This document shows, piece after piece, positions 1-7,425 of a stretch of DNA of 15,410 nt. Positions within the stretch are counted from its first letter, which is position 1; each line of letters begins with the position of its first letter. Origin of the DNA: an uncultured Clostridia bacterium (GTDB taxonomy: Bacteria; Bacillota; Clostridia; UBA1381). The notes under the pieces are model-generated. The model was not told where the DNA came from. It made no database searches and worked only from the letters and a program-made list of their open reading frames with translations. A program made the position numbers and the translations under genes. Location of the stretch: assembly GCA_934454215.1 (NCBI GenBank), contig CAKSGG010000077.1:1-15410 (forward strand), given 5' to 3'.

Positions 1-133
1 GCGTACTGACAACCTGAACGTTTCCGCCCACGACAAAGCCCAGATTTTCCAGGTGCTTCTTGACCTCCGGCTTACCGCCGATTTTTTTTATAATATTGTT
101 TTCACCCACATTTGCTAAACTAAGCGGCATCAT
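1..133 (-). CDS. feoA: FeoA-family ferrous iron transport protein (5' part, cut by window edge)
   Basis: The first 44 codons are visible; the gene runs off the left edge. The start MMPLSLANVGENNIIKKIGG, followed by a segment ending in NLGFVVGGNVQVVS, matches the N-terminal half of small SH3-like FeoA proteins, including the usual LGF-x3-G turn. FeoA is a cytoplasmic accessory of the FeoB Fe(II) permease, and full members are about 75 residues, so roughly 30 are missing here. Two consecutive ATGs (131-133 and 128-130) are possible starts. The complement of 141-145 (GGAGG) lies 7 nt before the first, which I prefer. The promoter and a probable metal-responsive operator lie just upstream. A feoB gene would be expected beyond the edge but cannot be seen. 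Confidence 0.88.
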   Translation of the reverse strand, partial: MMPLSLANVGENNIIKKIGGKPEVKKHLENLGFVVGGNVQVVST

Positions 134-184
134 TTTTTACCCTCCGTTCTTTCAGGATTTATCCTATCCCGTTTGCATTATGCA

Positions 185-227
185 GTTAGTTATTTCTAAC
201 TTATATAAGTTAGTTTAGCACAACTAA
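185..227. promoter_or_regulatory. Chain of overlapping dyads, probable iron/manganese-responsive operator
   Basis: Three overlapping inverted repeats share GTTAG/CTAAC-type half-sites: GTTAG-N6-CTAAC (185-200), the perfect 18-bp palindrome CTAACTTATATAAGTTAG (196-213), and TTAGTT-N6-AACTAA (210-227). They cover the -10 and start region of the feoA promoter. DtxR/IdeR/MntR-family metalloregulators bind dyads built on TTAG/CTAA half-sites, and feo operons are common targets, so metal-dependent repression is the natural inference. The regulator itself is not in the window. Confidence 0.6.
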
Positions 228-240
228 TTATATTTGTCAA
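212..240 (-). promoter_or_regulatory. Sigma-A promoter of feoA
   Basis: On the minus strand the -35 is TTGACA (240-235), then a 17-bp spacer, then -10 TAAACT (217-212). The -35 matches consensus perfectly and the -10 overlaps the palindrome at 196-213, so a protein bound there would block initiation. The predicted transcription start is near 204, giving a leader of about 70 nt. Confidence 0.72.
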
Positions 241-335
241 TACCAATATTTTATTTTTTTTCATTTTGTCAAATTCAACATTTTTTTGACATTTGTTTTA
301 TACAGTTTTTAACTATTTGCATAAAATAGAATTTA

Positions 336-364
336 TTGACAAACATAACTGTTTATGATAAAAT
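336..364 (+). promoter_or_regulatory. Sigma-A promoter of the SGNH hydrolase gene
   Basis: TTGACA (336-341), a 17-bp spacer and TAAAAT (359-364) form a near-consensus promoter. Transcription should start near 371, leaving a leader of about 20 nt before the ATG at 390. This fixes the gene start: the longer open frame begins at a TTG that is the -35 box itself. Confidence 0.75.
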
Positions 365-389
365 AACCTCAGAAAAGGATGTGTTATAT

Positions 390-1610
390 ATGAATAAAAT
401 ACTTATTTTACTTCCAAGCAGAATATCTGTACTCAGAGATATTGCAAATCAGGATATTGTTACATATTTTGACGAATTTTCGATATATTACAAAAATATT
501 ATATATCCTTATTCAGAGAAGTATGACATTCAGATTGACTGTGAATACGGAAATAATCTCGGTAATTGCTGGAGATTAAGCAACTTTGATAAGCTTCCCC
601 CGTCATTTGATTTTAAAATTCTGATTTATGCACCGTACGGAGAATTGATTGCCGAAAAATCATGTGTAATTGACATAGTACAGCAAAAACCGTATGACGA
701 AACCACTTTGCTTTGCATCGGAGACAGTATGACGCAGGGCGAGGTTTATATTCATCAGGCGGCTTTAAAAGCCAGAAATATACGGTTGCTTGGCTTGAAA
801 CGCTCAAAAATGAACGTAAATCATGAAGGCAGAGGAGGCTGGACATGTGAAAGATATTTTACAGAATTTGACTCAGACTGCCCTTCCCCGTTTCTTTTTC
901 CCAAAGGCATAGACGGCAAAGATTACTACGGAAATTTAACATTCTGGAACGGCGTAAAAAATCATTTTGAGCTGTATTCATTCACCGGATTTACATATGA
1001 GGATATAAAAGACGGAATGTATTGTCTTAAAGACGGTGATCTATACAAATATTCAAACGGTAATTTTGAATTTATAAAAGAAAAACCCGAATTTGAGTTC
1101 GATTTTAAAAAATATCTTGAGCGCTTTAACTATGATGTTCCAGACATCGTTTCAATTTTGTTCGGCGCAAACGAGCTTCAGCAAATACCTTACGCTCAAA
1201 CGCAGGCCGCCGTTGACAGCTACATATATAATCTTACGAAAATGATTGACAACGTATTGAAAACGGGCTCAAAGGTAATTATTAATCTGCCCGTATGCGG
1301 TGCAGAACAGTACAGCTGGGGTATCAGAGGCTTCAGAGCAACATCAAAGCAGTATGAATATAATATAAAAATGGGCGTAAAGGCAATTCTTGAAAAATTT
1401 GACAACAGACGTGAGGAAGGCATTTTTGTTTGTACCATGCTTGCCGTATGCGACCCCGATTTCGGATTTGCAACCGTGGGCGTTAAGCCGAATATATATT
1501 CAACCGAAACAGTTATTCATCAAAGTAACTGGGTTCACCCCAATGAAGTCGGATACAAGCAAATGGGCGACGCTCTTGCCGGTACAATAAATACAATAAG
1601 AGTTCTTTAA
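390..1610 (+). CDS. SGNH/GDSL-fold hydrolase (probable carbohydrate or acyl esterase)
   Basis: 406 residues, no signal peptide, so probably cytoplasmic. An N-terminal region of about 105 residues, perhaps a beta-sandwich, precedes the SGNH core. Block I is IGDSMTQG (nucleophile Ser113); block II is the glycine-rich HEGRGGWT (residues 146-153); block III is FGANEL (Asn261); block V is WVHPNEVGY (His383). The usual acidic partner three residues before the histidine is Asn380, so the enzyme may use a Ser-His dyad or another acid. The gut-bacterial relatives I recall are uncharacterised or deacetylate plant glycans; the substrate here is not predictable. The start at 390 is chosen because AAGGA (375-379) lies 10 nt upstream and the promoter at 336-364 excludes the longer frame. 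The gene is monocistronic: it has its own promoter and ends at the terminator at 1688-1725. Confidence 0.82.
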   Translation: MNKILILLPSRISVLRDIANQDIVTYFDEFSIYYKNIIYPYSEKYDIQIDCEYGNNLGNCWRLSNFDKLPPSFDFKILIYAPYGELIAEKSCVIDIVQQKPYDETTLLCIGDSMTQGEVYIHQAALKARNIRLLGLKRSKMNVNHEGRGGWTCERYFTEFDSDCPSPFLFPKGIDGKDYYGNLTFWNGVKNHFELYSFTGFTYEDIKDGMYCLKDGDLYKYSNGNFEFIKEKPEFEFDFKKYLERFNYDVPDIVSILFGANELQQIPYAQTQAAVDSYIYNLTKMIDNVLKTGSKVIINLPVCGAEQYSWGIRGFRATSKQYEYNIKMGVKAILEKFDNRREEGIFVCTMLAVCDPDFGFATVGVKPNIYSTETVIHQSNWVHPNEVGYKQMGDALAGTINTIRVL

Positions 1611-1687
1611 AAAGAGGACTGCTGCATTTAATACAGAACGCAATATAGAGGTACAAATTTAACCCTCTGTGCACCAATCTGCATCTA

Positions 1688-1725
1688 AAAAATGAGTTGC
1701 CGCATTAATGCGGCAACTCATTTTT
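1688..1725. terminator. Bidirectional intrinsic terminator between the SGNH gene and nifJ
   Basis: A perfect 38-bp palindrome centred on TTAA at 1705-1708. The stem contains GAGTTGCCGCA, flanked by A-runs on the left and T-runs on the right, so it gives a stem plus U-tract on either strand. It lies 77 nt after the SGNH stop and 8 nt past the nifJ stop, and serves both converging genes. Confidence 0.9.
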
Positions 1726-1733
1726 ATATCAAA

Positions 1734-4700
1734 TTATTCAGCCTCTGCCAATTTTACAAGCTTTGCATACTTTTCTTCTGCATTCTTCTTAGCCTTTGCG
1801 AACAATTCCTTAGCTCTTTCAGGATTTGAACGAGCAAGTGAGTTGTAACGAACCTCGCCCATGATAAAGTCCTCATAATCCATTGTAGGAGCTTTTGAGT
1901 CTAAATGGAACGGATTCTTACCCTCAAGCGCAAGTCTCGGGTCAAATCTGAACAAGTGCCAGTAGCCTGCGTCTACAGCCTTCTTTTCCTCCGTCTGAGC
2001 TATTGACATACCACCCTTGATACCGTGGTTGATACACGGAGCATATGCGATAATCAACGAAGGACCGTGATAGCTTTCAGCTTCAACCATAGCATTCAGA
2101 CACTGCTGCGGGTTAGCACCCTGTGCAACCTGTGCAACATAGATATATCCGTACGACATAGCAATTGCAGCCAAGTCTTTCTTCTTAACTTCCTTACCTG
2201 CTGCTGCAAACTGTGCAATAGCGCCTGTCGGTGTAGCCTTTGATGACTGTCCGCCTGTGTTTGAATAAACCTCTGTATCAAATACAAGAATATTTATATC
2301 CTCGCCCGATGCAAGAGCATGGTCAACACCGCCGAAACCGATATCATATGCCCAGCCGTCACCGCCGAATATCCAGCAGGACTTCTTTGACAAGTATTCT
2401 TTATCTGCAAGAACATCTTTTGCTTCCTGTGATGAGATATTAGCAATTGCCTTCAAAAGCTCATCGGTTGCAACTCTGTTTGCGGCAGCCTCGTTCTTTG
2501 TTTCGATAAACTTATCAACAGCCGGCTTAACGTCTGCATTTTCAGCAGCTATCTTTTCAAGCTTTTCAATATTTCTTTCTCTCAATGTGTTTTGAGCAAT
2601 ATACATACCCAAACCAAATTCTGCATTGTCCTCAAACAACGAGTTAGCCCATGCAGGACCGTGACCCTCACCATTTGCACAGTACGGCGTTGAAGGAGCA
2701 GAACCGCCCCAAATCGACGAACATCCCGTAGCGTTTGCAATGAACATTCTGTCACCGAACAACTGTGTAACAAGCTTAGCATAAGGCGTCTCACCGCAGC
2801 CTGCACAAGCGCCCGAGAATTCAAGATAAGGTTTCTTGAACTGTGAACCCTTAACCTTTGTTTCAGGGAACTTAGCTGCAACTTCAGGTTTCTCGGGAAG
2901 CTTAACAGCATAATCAAAGTTAGCCTGTTCATCAAGCTGTGAGTCAAGCGGTTTCATAACAAGCGTCGGATTCTTCTTATTTGCCGGACATACGTTAGCA
3001 CAGCTTCCGCATCCTGTACAGTCAAGAACCGATATAGCCATTGTGTAATACAAACCGTCAAGCTGCATAGCATTCTTGTACTTGATGCCCTCGGGTGCAT
3101 TGTCAAGCTCTTCCTTTGTAAGAACAACAGGACGGATACAAGCATGAGGACATACATATGAACAGTTTCCGCACTGAATACAAGTATCTGCATTCCATTC
3201 GGGAACGTCGATTGCTATACCTCTCTTTTCAAATGCAGCCGAACCAAGAGGAACTTGTCCGTTTACATAAGGTACAAATGTCGAAACAGGGAGCTTAGCA
3301 CCGTTAAACTGGCTTACGGGTCCCAATACGCTGTTTACGTAATCTATAAGCTCACCGTCACCCTCAAATTTAACCGAAAGGTCTTCGTCCTTAGCATTCT
3401 TCCAGCTTTCGGGAACATCAACCTTAACAATCTGCTGTGCACCTGCATCTATAGCGTCATGATTCATCTTAACTATAGCTTCACCCTTCTTTGAATATGA
3501 AGCTGTAGCGGCGTCTTTCATATACTGAATAGCATCTTCCTCAGGAATAATCTTTGCAAGAGTAAAGAACGCTGACTGCAATACAGTATTGATTCTGTTT
3601 CCAAGACCGATTTCCTTACCAATCTTAACGCCATCTATCGTGTAGAAGTGAATATTGTTTTCGGCAATATATCTCTTTACCTGACCCGGCAAATGTTCTT
3701 CAAGCTCTTCAGGTCCCCATGAGCAGTTCAGCAGGAATACACCGCCCGGCTTAACATCCTGAACCATATCGTATGTTCTGATGTATGAAGCCTTATGACA
3801 GGCAACGAAGTCTGCCTTCGAGATAAGATACGTCGAAGTGATTTTCGGATGTCCGAAACGAAGATGTGAACATGTCAAGCCGCCCGACTTCTTTGAGTCA
3901 TAGTCAAAATACGCCTGAACGTTCATGTCTGTGTGGTCGCCTATAATCTTAACCGAATTCTTGTTAGCACCGACAGTACCGTCCGCACCAAGACCCCAGA
4001 ATTTACAGCTTGTGATACCTGCCGGAGTTGTATCGGGATTTTCGCCGATTTCAAGTGAGTGATTTGTAACATCATCTTCAATACCGATTGTGAAGTGATT
4101 CTTTGTTTCATTCTTGAATACAGCAACAATCTGAGCCGGTGTTGTATCCTTTGACGCAAGACCGTAACGTCCGCCAAGAACCTTAACATTCAAGCCTGCC
4201 TCCGCAACTGCCGAAACAACATCAAGATACAAAGGCTCACCGATTGCACCCGATTCCTTTGTTCTGTCAAGAACGCTGATTGTCTTAACCGTTGAAGGAA
4301 TAACCTCTGTAAAATGCTTGATTGAAAACGGTCTGTAAAGACGAACTCTTATCATACCTACCTTTGCACCACGTGCATTCATGTAGTCGATTGTCTCTGC
4401 GATTGTATCCGTAGCCGAACCCATAGCAACAATAATGTGTTCTGCGTCCTCAGCACCGTAGTAGTTGAACAATTTGTAATCCGTACCGATTTTCTCGTTT
4501 ACCTTGTTCATGTATTCCAGGGTAATTTCAGGAATAGCTTCATAATATTTATTTACTGCTTCCTTTGCCTGGAAGAATATATCGCCGTTCTGTGCAGTAC
4601 CTCTCTGTGCCGGATGTTCAGGGTTAAGCGAGCCGTGTCTGAATTCAGCCAAAGCGTCCTTATCCAGCATATCCTCAAGGTCTTTATAATCCCAGCAAGC

Positions 4701-5249
4701 AACCTTCTGGTATTCATGCGACGTTCTGAAACCGTCGAAGAAATGAAGGAAAGGAACTTTTCCCTTTATTGTTGCAAGATGCGCAACCGCTCCCAAATCC
4801 ATAGCTTCCTGCGGATTTGTCGAAGCAAGCATTGCAAATCCCGTCTGACGACAGGCCATAACGTCCTGATGGTCTCCGAAAATTGACAATGCGTGCGATG
4901 CAAGTGTTCTTGCCGATACATTGAATACGCACGGTAACAATTCACCTGCAATTTTATACATATTCGGTATCATAAGAAGCAAGCCCTGTGAAGCCGTATA
5001 TGTCGTTGTCAATGCACCTGCCGTAAGTGAACCGTGTACCGTACCTGCGGCACCTGCCTCCGACTGCATTTCCACAACCTTTACAGGCTGACCGAATATG
5101 TTTTTCATTCCGGCAGCAGCCCATTTATCTGTAACTTCCGCCATTGTTGATGAAGGTGTGATAGGATAGATGGCAGCAACGTCCGTAAACGCATACGAAG
5201 CATATGCGGCAGCGTTGTTACCGTCCATCGTTTTCATTTTTCTGTTCAT
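1734..5249 (-). CDS. nifJ: Pyruvate:ferredoxin (flavodoxin) oxidoreductase, single-chain
   Basis: 1171 residues, the normal length for the homodimeric single-chain enzyme that converts pyruvate and CoA to acetyl-CoA and CO2 while reducing ferredoxin. The N-terminal thiamine-diphosphate domain carries YPITPSSTMAE (28-38). The central domain includes GDHTDMNVQAYFDYDSKKSGG (437-457). Two 4Fe-4S motifs follow: Cys690/693/696/700 and Cys744/747/750/754. Proximal-cluster cysteines are Cys815, Cys818, Cys843 and probably Cys1072. The TPP pyrophosphate site is GGDGWAYDIGFGG (962-974) with the downstream DTEVYSNTGGQ. Every key residue is present. The start is supported by AGGAGGAG (complement of 5257-5264) 7 nt upstream. 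It has its own promoter at 5325-5353 and a structured leader. In a fermenter it is the main pyruvate exit and drives H2 or reduced-product formation through ferredoxin. Confidence 0.97.
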   Translation of the reverse strand: MNRKMKTMDGNNAAAYASYAFTDVAAIYPITPSSTMAEVTDKWAAAGMKNIFGQPVKVVEMQSEAGAAGTVHGSLTAGALTTTYTASQGLLLMIPNMYKIAGELLPCVFNVSARTLASHALSIFGDHQDVMACRQTGFAMLASTNPQEAMDLGAVAHLATIKGKVPFLHFFDGFRTSHEYQKVACWDYKDLEDMLDKDALAEFRHGSLNPEHPAQRGTAQNGDIFFQAKEAVNKYYEAIPEITLEYMNKVNEKIGTDYKLFNYYGAEDAEHIIVAMGSATDTIAETIDYMNARGAKVGMIRVRLYRPFSIKHFTEVIPSTVKTISVLDRTKESGAIGEPLYLDVVSAVAEAGLNVKVLGGRYGLASKDTTPAQIVAVFKNETKNHFTIGIEDDVTNHSLEIGENPDTTPAGITSCKFWGLGADGTVGANKNSVKIIGDHTDMNVQAYFDYDSKKSGGLTCSHLRFGHPKITSTYLISKADFVACHKASYIRTYDMVQDVKPGGVFLLNCSWGPEELEEHLPGQVKRYIAENNIHFYTIDGVKIGKEIGLGNRINTVLQSAFFTLAKIIPEEDAIQYMKDAATASYSKKGEAIVKMNHDAIDAGAQQIVKVDVPESWKNAKDEDLSVKFEGDGELIDYVNSVLGPVSQFNGAKLPVSTFVPYVNGQVPLGSAAFEKRGIAIDVPEWNADTCIQCGNCSYVCPHACIRPVVLTKEELDNAPEGIKYKNAMQLDGLYYTMAISVLDCTGCGSCANVCPANKKNPTLVMKPLDSQLDEQANFDYAVKLPEKPEVAAKFPETKVKGSQFKKPYLEFSGACAGCGETPYAKLVTQLFGDRMFIANATGCSSIWGGSAPSTPYCANGEGHGPAWANSLFEDNAEFGLGMYIAQNTLRERNIEKLEKIAAENADVKPAVDKFIETKNEAAANRVATDELLKAIANISSQEAKDVLADKEYLSKKSCWIFGGDGWAYDIGFGGVDHALASGEDINILVFDTEVYSNTGGQSSKATPTGAIAQFAAAGKEVKKKDLAAIAMSYGYIYVAQVAQGANPQQCLNAMVEAESYHGPSLIIAYAPCINHGIKGGMSIAQTEEKKAVDAGYWHLFRFDPRLALEGKNPFHLDSKAPTMDYEDFIMGEVRYNSLARSNPERAKELFAKAKKNAEEKYAKLVKLAEAE

Positions 5250-5278
5250 CGGAATTCTCCTCCTAATAAAGTATTTTC

Positions 5279-5316
5279 GGAGCTTTTTGCTCCTGTGTTT
5301 TTATTTATAAAACACA
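5279..5316 (-). other. Two tandem hairpins in the nifJ leader
   Basis: In the transcript, an 8-bp stem (TGTGTTTT/AAAACACA, 5316-5294, 7-nt loop) is followed immediately by GGAGC-AAAAA-GCTCC (5293-5279). The second ends 14 nt before the Shine-Dalgarno. Neither has a U-tract, so they are not terminators. An mRNA-stabilising or regulatory role is possible but unproven. Confidence 0.5.
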
Positions 5317-5324
5317 CCTATATT

Positions 5325-5353
5325 ATAATATCACTTTTTTGTTATAAAATCAA
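5325..5353 (-). promoter_or_regulatory. Sigma-A promoter of nifJ
   Basis: Minus strand: TTGATT (5353-5348), 17-bp spacer, TATTAT (5330-5325). A shifted TATAAT three bases further downstream is an alternative -10. The leader would be about 70 nt and would contain both hairpins at 5279-5316. No terminator is visible between the SPFH gene and this promoter, so some read-through into nifJ from upstream is possible. Confidence 0.62.
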
Positions 5354-5423
5354 GACAATATTGTAAATTTTTTTGTGTTTTATGAATAATTTTTGAATTT
5401 TCGGATATGTTCATTGTATAAAA

Positions 5424-6734
5424 TTACATTTTATCATTTTCATCAAACGGGTCTCCGCATTCAGGGCAGAACTTAGGAGGGTTTGACGGGTCTTCGGGTA
5501 TCCAGCCGCACTTATCGCACTTGAAACCCGACAGCTTTGGCTTTCCGCAGTTTTGACAGAATTTGCCTGTGTTTGCTGTTCCGCATGAGCAAAGCCATGA
5601 ATTAGCCTCCGGCTTAGGTTTTCCGCAGTTCTGACAAAACTTTCCCGTATTTGCCGTTCCGCACTCGCACGTCCATCCGCCTTGCTGCGGCTGCTGAACC
5701 TGCTGTGACTGCTGCTCATTATGGCGTGCCATTGCAAACATATCCGTTGCATTTGCAGCTGCACCCTGTGCCATATTCATGCCGACGAATCCGCCCATAG
5801 CACCCATGCCGCCTTGATTGTTTGCAGCATCCTTCATAGCCTGTGCCTGCGCCGCCGTCAAATGAGCTGCCGCTGTTCTTTCGTTGGTCGACATTGCAGT
5901 TTCTTCCCATTCGGTAATCTTCTTTCTCTGCTCATCGGGAACGCTCACGGAATTAATATTCATTGAGCAAACCTGCAAGCCTCTTTTTTCTCTCCATTTA
6001 TTTGAAAGAACCTCATTCAATGCGTCCGAAAGTTCTTCGGTGTGTATCGGAATTTCATAGTACTGTATACGGTTTGCCGCCAATTTGCCGAAAGCAGGCT
6101 GTAAAGCATTCAGCAACTCACTTTTAAGCATACTGTCAATCTGACTGCGTTCATAAACATCGGCAACATTTGCGCTTATCGCTGTATAGAATCTGAGCGG
6201 GTCAACTATTTTATATGAATACTCGCCGTTGCAGCGCAAATCAACCGACAGTGCAAATCCCAAAGCTTCATTCACAACAACTCTGAACGGAATCGGTGTT
6301 GCCGTTCCGAATTTATTTCCCAAAATTTCTTTTGTGTTGAAATAATAAACCCTCTGGTCTTTGGCCGCATCTCCGCCAAATGTAAAACGCTTGCCTATTG
6401 TGCTGAACGTATTCTTTATCTGTTCTCCGAGCTTGCCGTAAAATATACTCGGCTCTGTTGACGAATCATAAACAAACTCACCCGGTTCGGCACAAACGTC
6501 TACAACCTTTCCCTGCTCAACAATAATCATGCACTGACCTTCGTTCACCGCAATTATTGAGCCGTTAGATATAATATTGTCCTCTCCTCTTTTATTCGAG
6601 CTTCTTCCTCCCGTGCGCTTTTCGCCCTTTGCAACAAGAATGTCATCATCAAGCGATTCACAATAAAAGTATTCTCTCCATTGGTCGGCAAGTACTCCTC
6701 CGAGTGCTCCGGCTCCGGCTTTCAATAAACCCAT
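5424..6734 (-). CDS. SPFH-domain protein with three C-terminal zinc ribbons (YdjI-like)
   Basis: 436 residues. After a Gly/Ala-rich start (MGLLKAGAGALGG) comes an SPFH/band-7-like domain (about 20-280). A Gln/Ala/Gly/Met-rich linker (285-352) follows, then three zinc ribbons: Cys356/358/367/370, Cys382/384/393/396 and Cys406/409/423/426. The first two are near-identical tandem copies sharing CGTANTGKFCQNCGKPK, though their DNA differs at synonymous positions. B. subtilis YdjI has the same SPFH architecture and is needed to localise PspA at the membrane. It is the last gene of the cluster, 24 nt after the SLH gene. GGGAG (complement of 6743-6747) lies 8 nt before the ATG. No clear terminator follows. 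The role is inferred: a membrane-associated scaffold for envelope stress. Confidence 0.82.
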   Translation of the reverse strand: MGLLKAGAGALGGVLADQWREYFYCESLDDDILVAKGEKRTGGRSSNKRGEDNIISNGSIIAVNEGQCMIIVEQGKVVDVCAEPGEFVYDSSTEPSIFYGKLGEQIKNTFSTIGKRFTFGGDAAKDQRVYYFNTKEILGNKFGTATPIPFRVVVNEALGFALSVDLRCNGEYSYKIVDPLRFYTAISANVADVYERSQIDSMLKSELLNALQPAFGKLAANRIQYYEIPIHTEELSDALNEVLSNKWREKRGLQVCSMNINSVSVPDEQRKKITEWEETAMSTNERTAAAHLTAAQAQAMKDAANNQGGMGAMGGFVGMNMAQGAAANATDMFAMARHNEQQSQQVQQPQQGGWTCECGTANTGKFCQNCGKPKPEANSWLCSCGTANTGKFCQNCGKPKLSGFKCDKCGWIPEDPSNPPKFCPECGDPFDENDKM

Positions 6735-6758
6735 TTAAAAATCTCCCTTCCGTTTTTA

Positions 6759-7385
6759 TCAGCCTTTCGGCAGCTCTATTCTCATTGACGAATCCAAAAT
6801 TCTCGCCACAATTGCCGCAACCTCACTTCTCTTTATACAAGAATCGGGGTAAAAATCATAATTCTCATTGCTTCCTCTTACAATTCCCTTATTATACAAG
6901 TCTTGAATTTCGTTTGCAAAATCCATTTCCTCGCTAACATCTGGAATATCCGTAAACGGTACGTTATTTATAAAATAAGGAACCGTATCGCAGCGTGAGA
7001 ATATATACGCCATTTCAGCACGTGTAGCGTCCTTGTCCCAGTCAAATCCCATAGTATCTTCTATTATTCCGTTCAAACGGCAGTAATCAACATATGTATC
7101 ATACCACTTTTCACCTGTCGGCTGAAATTCTTCTTCAAGCCCTGTTTGTCTTGCATGAATGCTTGCCGCAATTTTCGCAGCCTCTCCAAGCGTCATATTT
7201 GAATTCGGCTCAAAATAGTTTTCCTTTTTTCCGTTCAGTATTCCGCCATTGAACGCAGTTTCTACATACTGATAAAACCACGCTCCCTCAGGTACATCGT
7301 AAAAATTCATTGTCTCCGCTCCGGCAGCAGCCGCCATACTCAATAAAATTGCAGATACTGTCATAATTTTTGTCAGTTTTTTCAT
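6759..7385 (-). CDS. Secreted S-layer-homology (SLH) domain protein, anchor only
   Basis: 208 residues. A signal peptide (KK at 2-3, hydrophobic 8-21, likely cleavage after AGA at 23) is followed by three SLH-like repeats at about 27-72, 88-132 and 143-197. Diagnostic pieces are FYDVPEGAWFYQYVETAFNG, ATRAEMAYIFSR, FTDIPDV and IKRSEVAAIVARIL. SLH repeats bind pyruvylated secondary wall polymer, so the mature protein should sit on the outer face of the wall. There is no enzymatic or other domain; the protein is essentially an anchor. AAAGGATG precedes the ATG by about 9 nt. It lies 40 nt downstream of the TPM gene and 24 nt upstream of the SPFH gene, so it is co-transcribed with them. An SLH protein is not part of the B. 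subtilis ydjGHI set, which makes its position notable. Confidence 0.85.
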   Translation of the reverse strand: MKKLTKIMTVSAILLSMAAAAGAETMNFYDVPEGAWFYQYVETAFNGGILNGKKENYFEPNSNMTLGEAAKIAASIHARQTGLEEEFQPTGEKWYDTYVDYCRLNGIIEDTMGFDWDKDATRAEMAYIFSRCDTVPYFINNVPFTDIPDVSEEMDFANEIQDLYNKGIVRGSNENYDFYPDSCIKRSEVAAIVARILDSSMRIELPKG

Positions 7386-7425
7386 AAAATATCATCCTTT
7401 CTTTATTTTTTAATAACTTCATTTT

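Noticed and set aside
134..335. Riboswitch in the feoA leader
   Set aside because: The structure seen is DNA dyad symmetry over the promoter, mostly upstream of or at the transcription start, so an operator explains it better than an RNA element.
2582..2947. 121-residue frame on the same strand as nifJ but shifted
   Set aside because: nifJ is continuous across it with all cluster-binding cysteines, so it is neither a frameshift nor a separate gene.
4437..4886. 149-residue open frame opposite nifJ
   Set aside because: Antisense to intact, fully conserved nifJ sequence, with no ribosome binding site and no recognisable protein features.
5354..5423. Terminator after the SPFH gene
   Set aside because: Only A/T-rich sequence with no GC-containing stem was found, so none is annotated.
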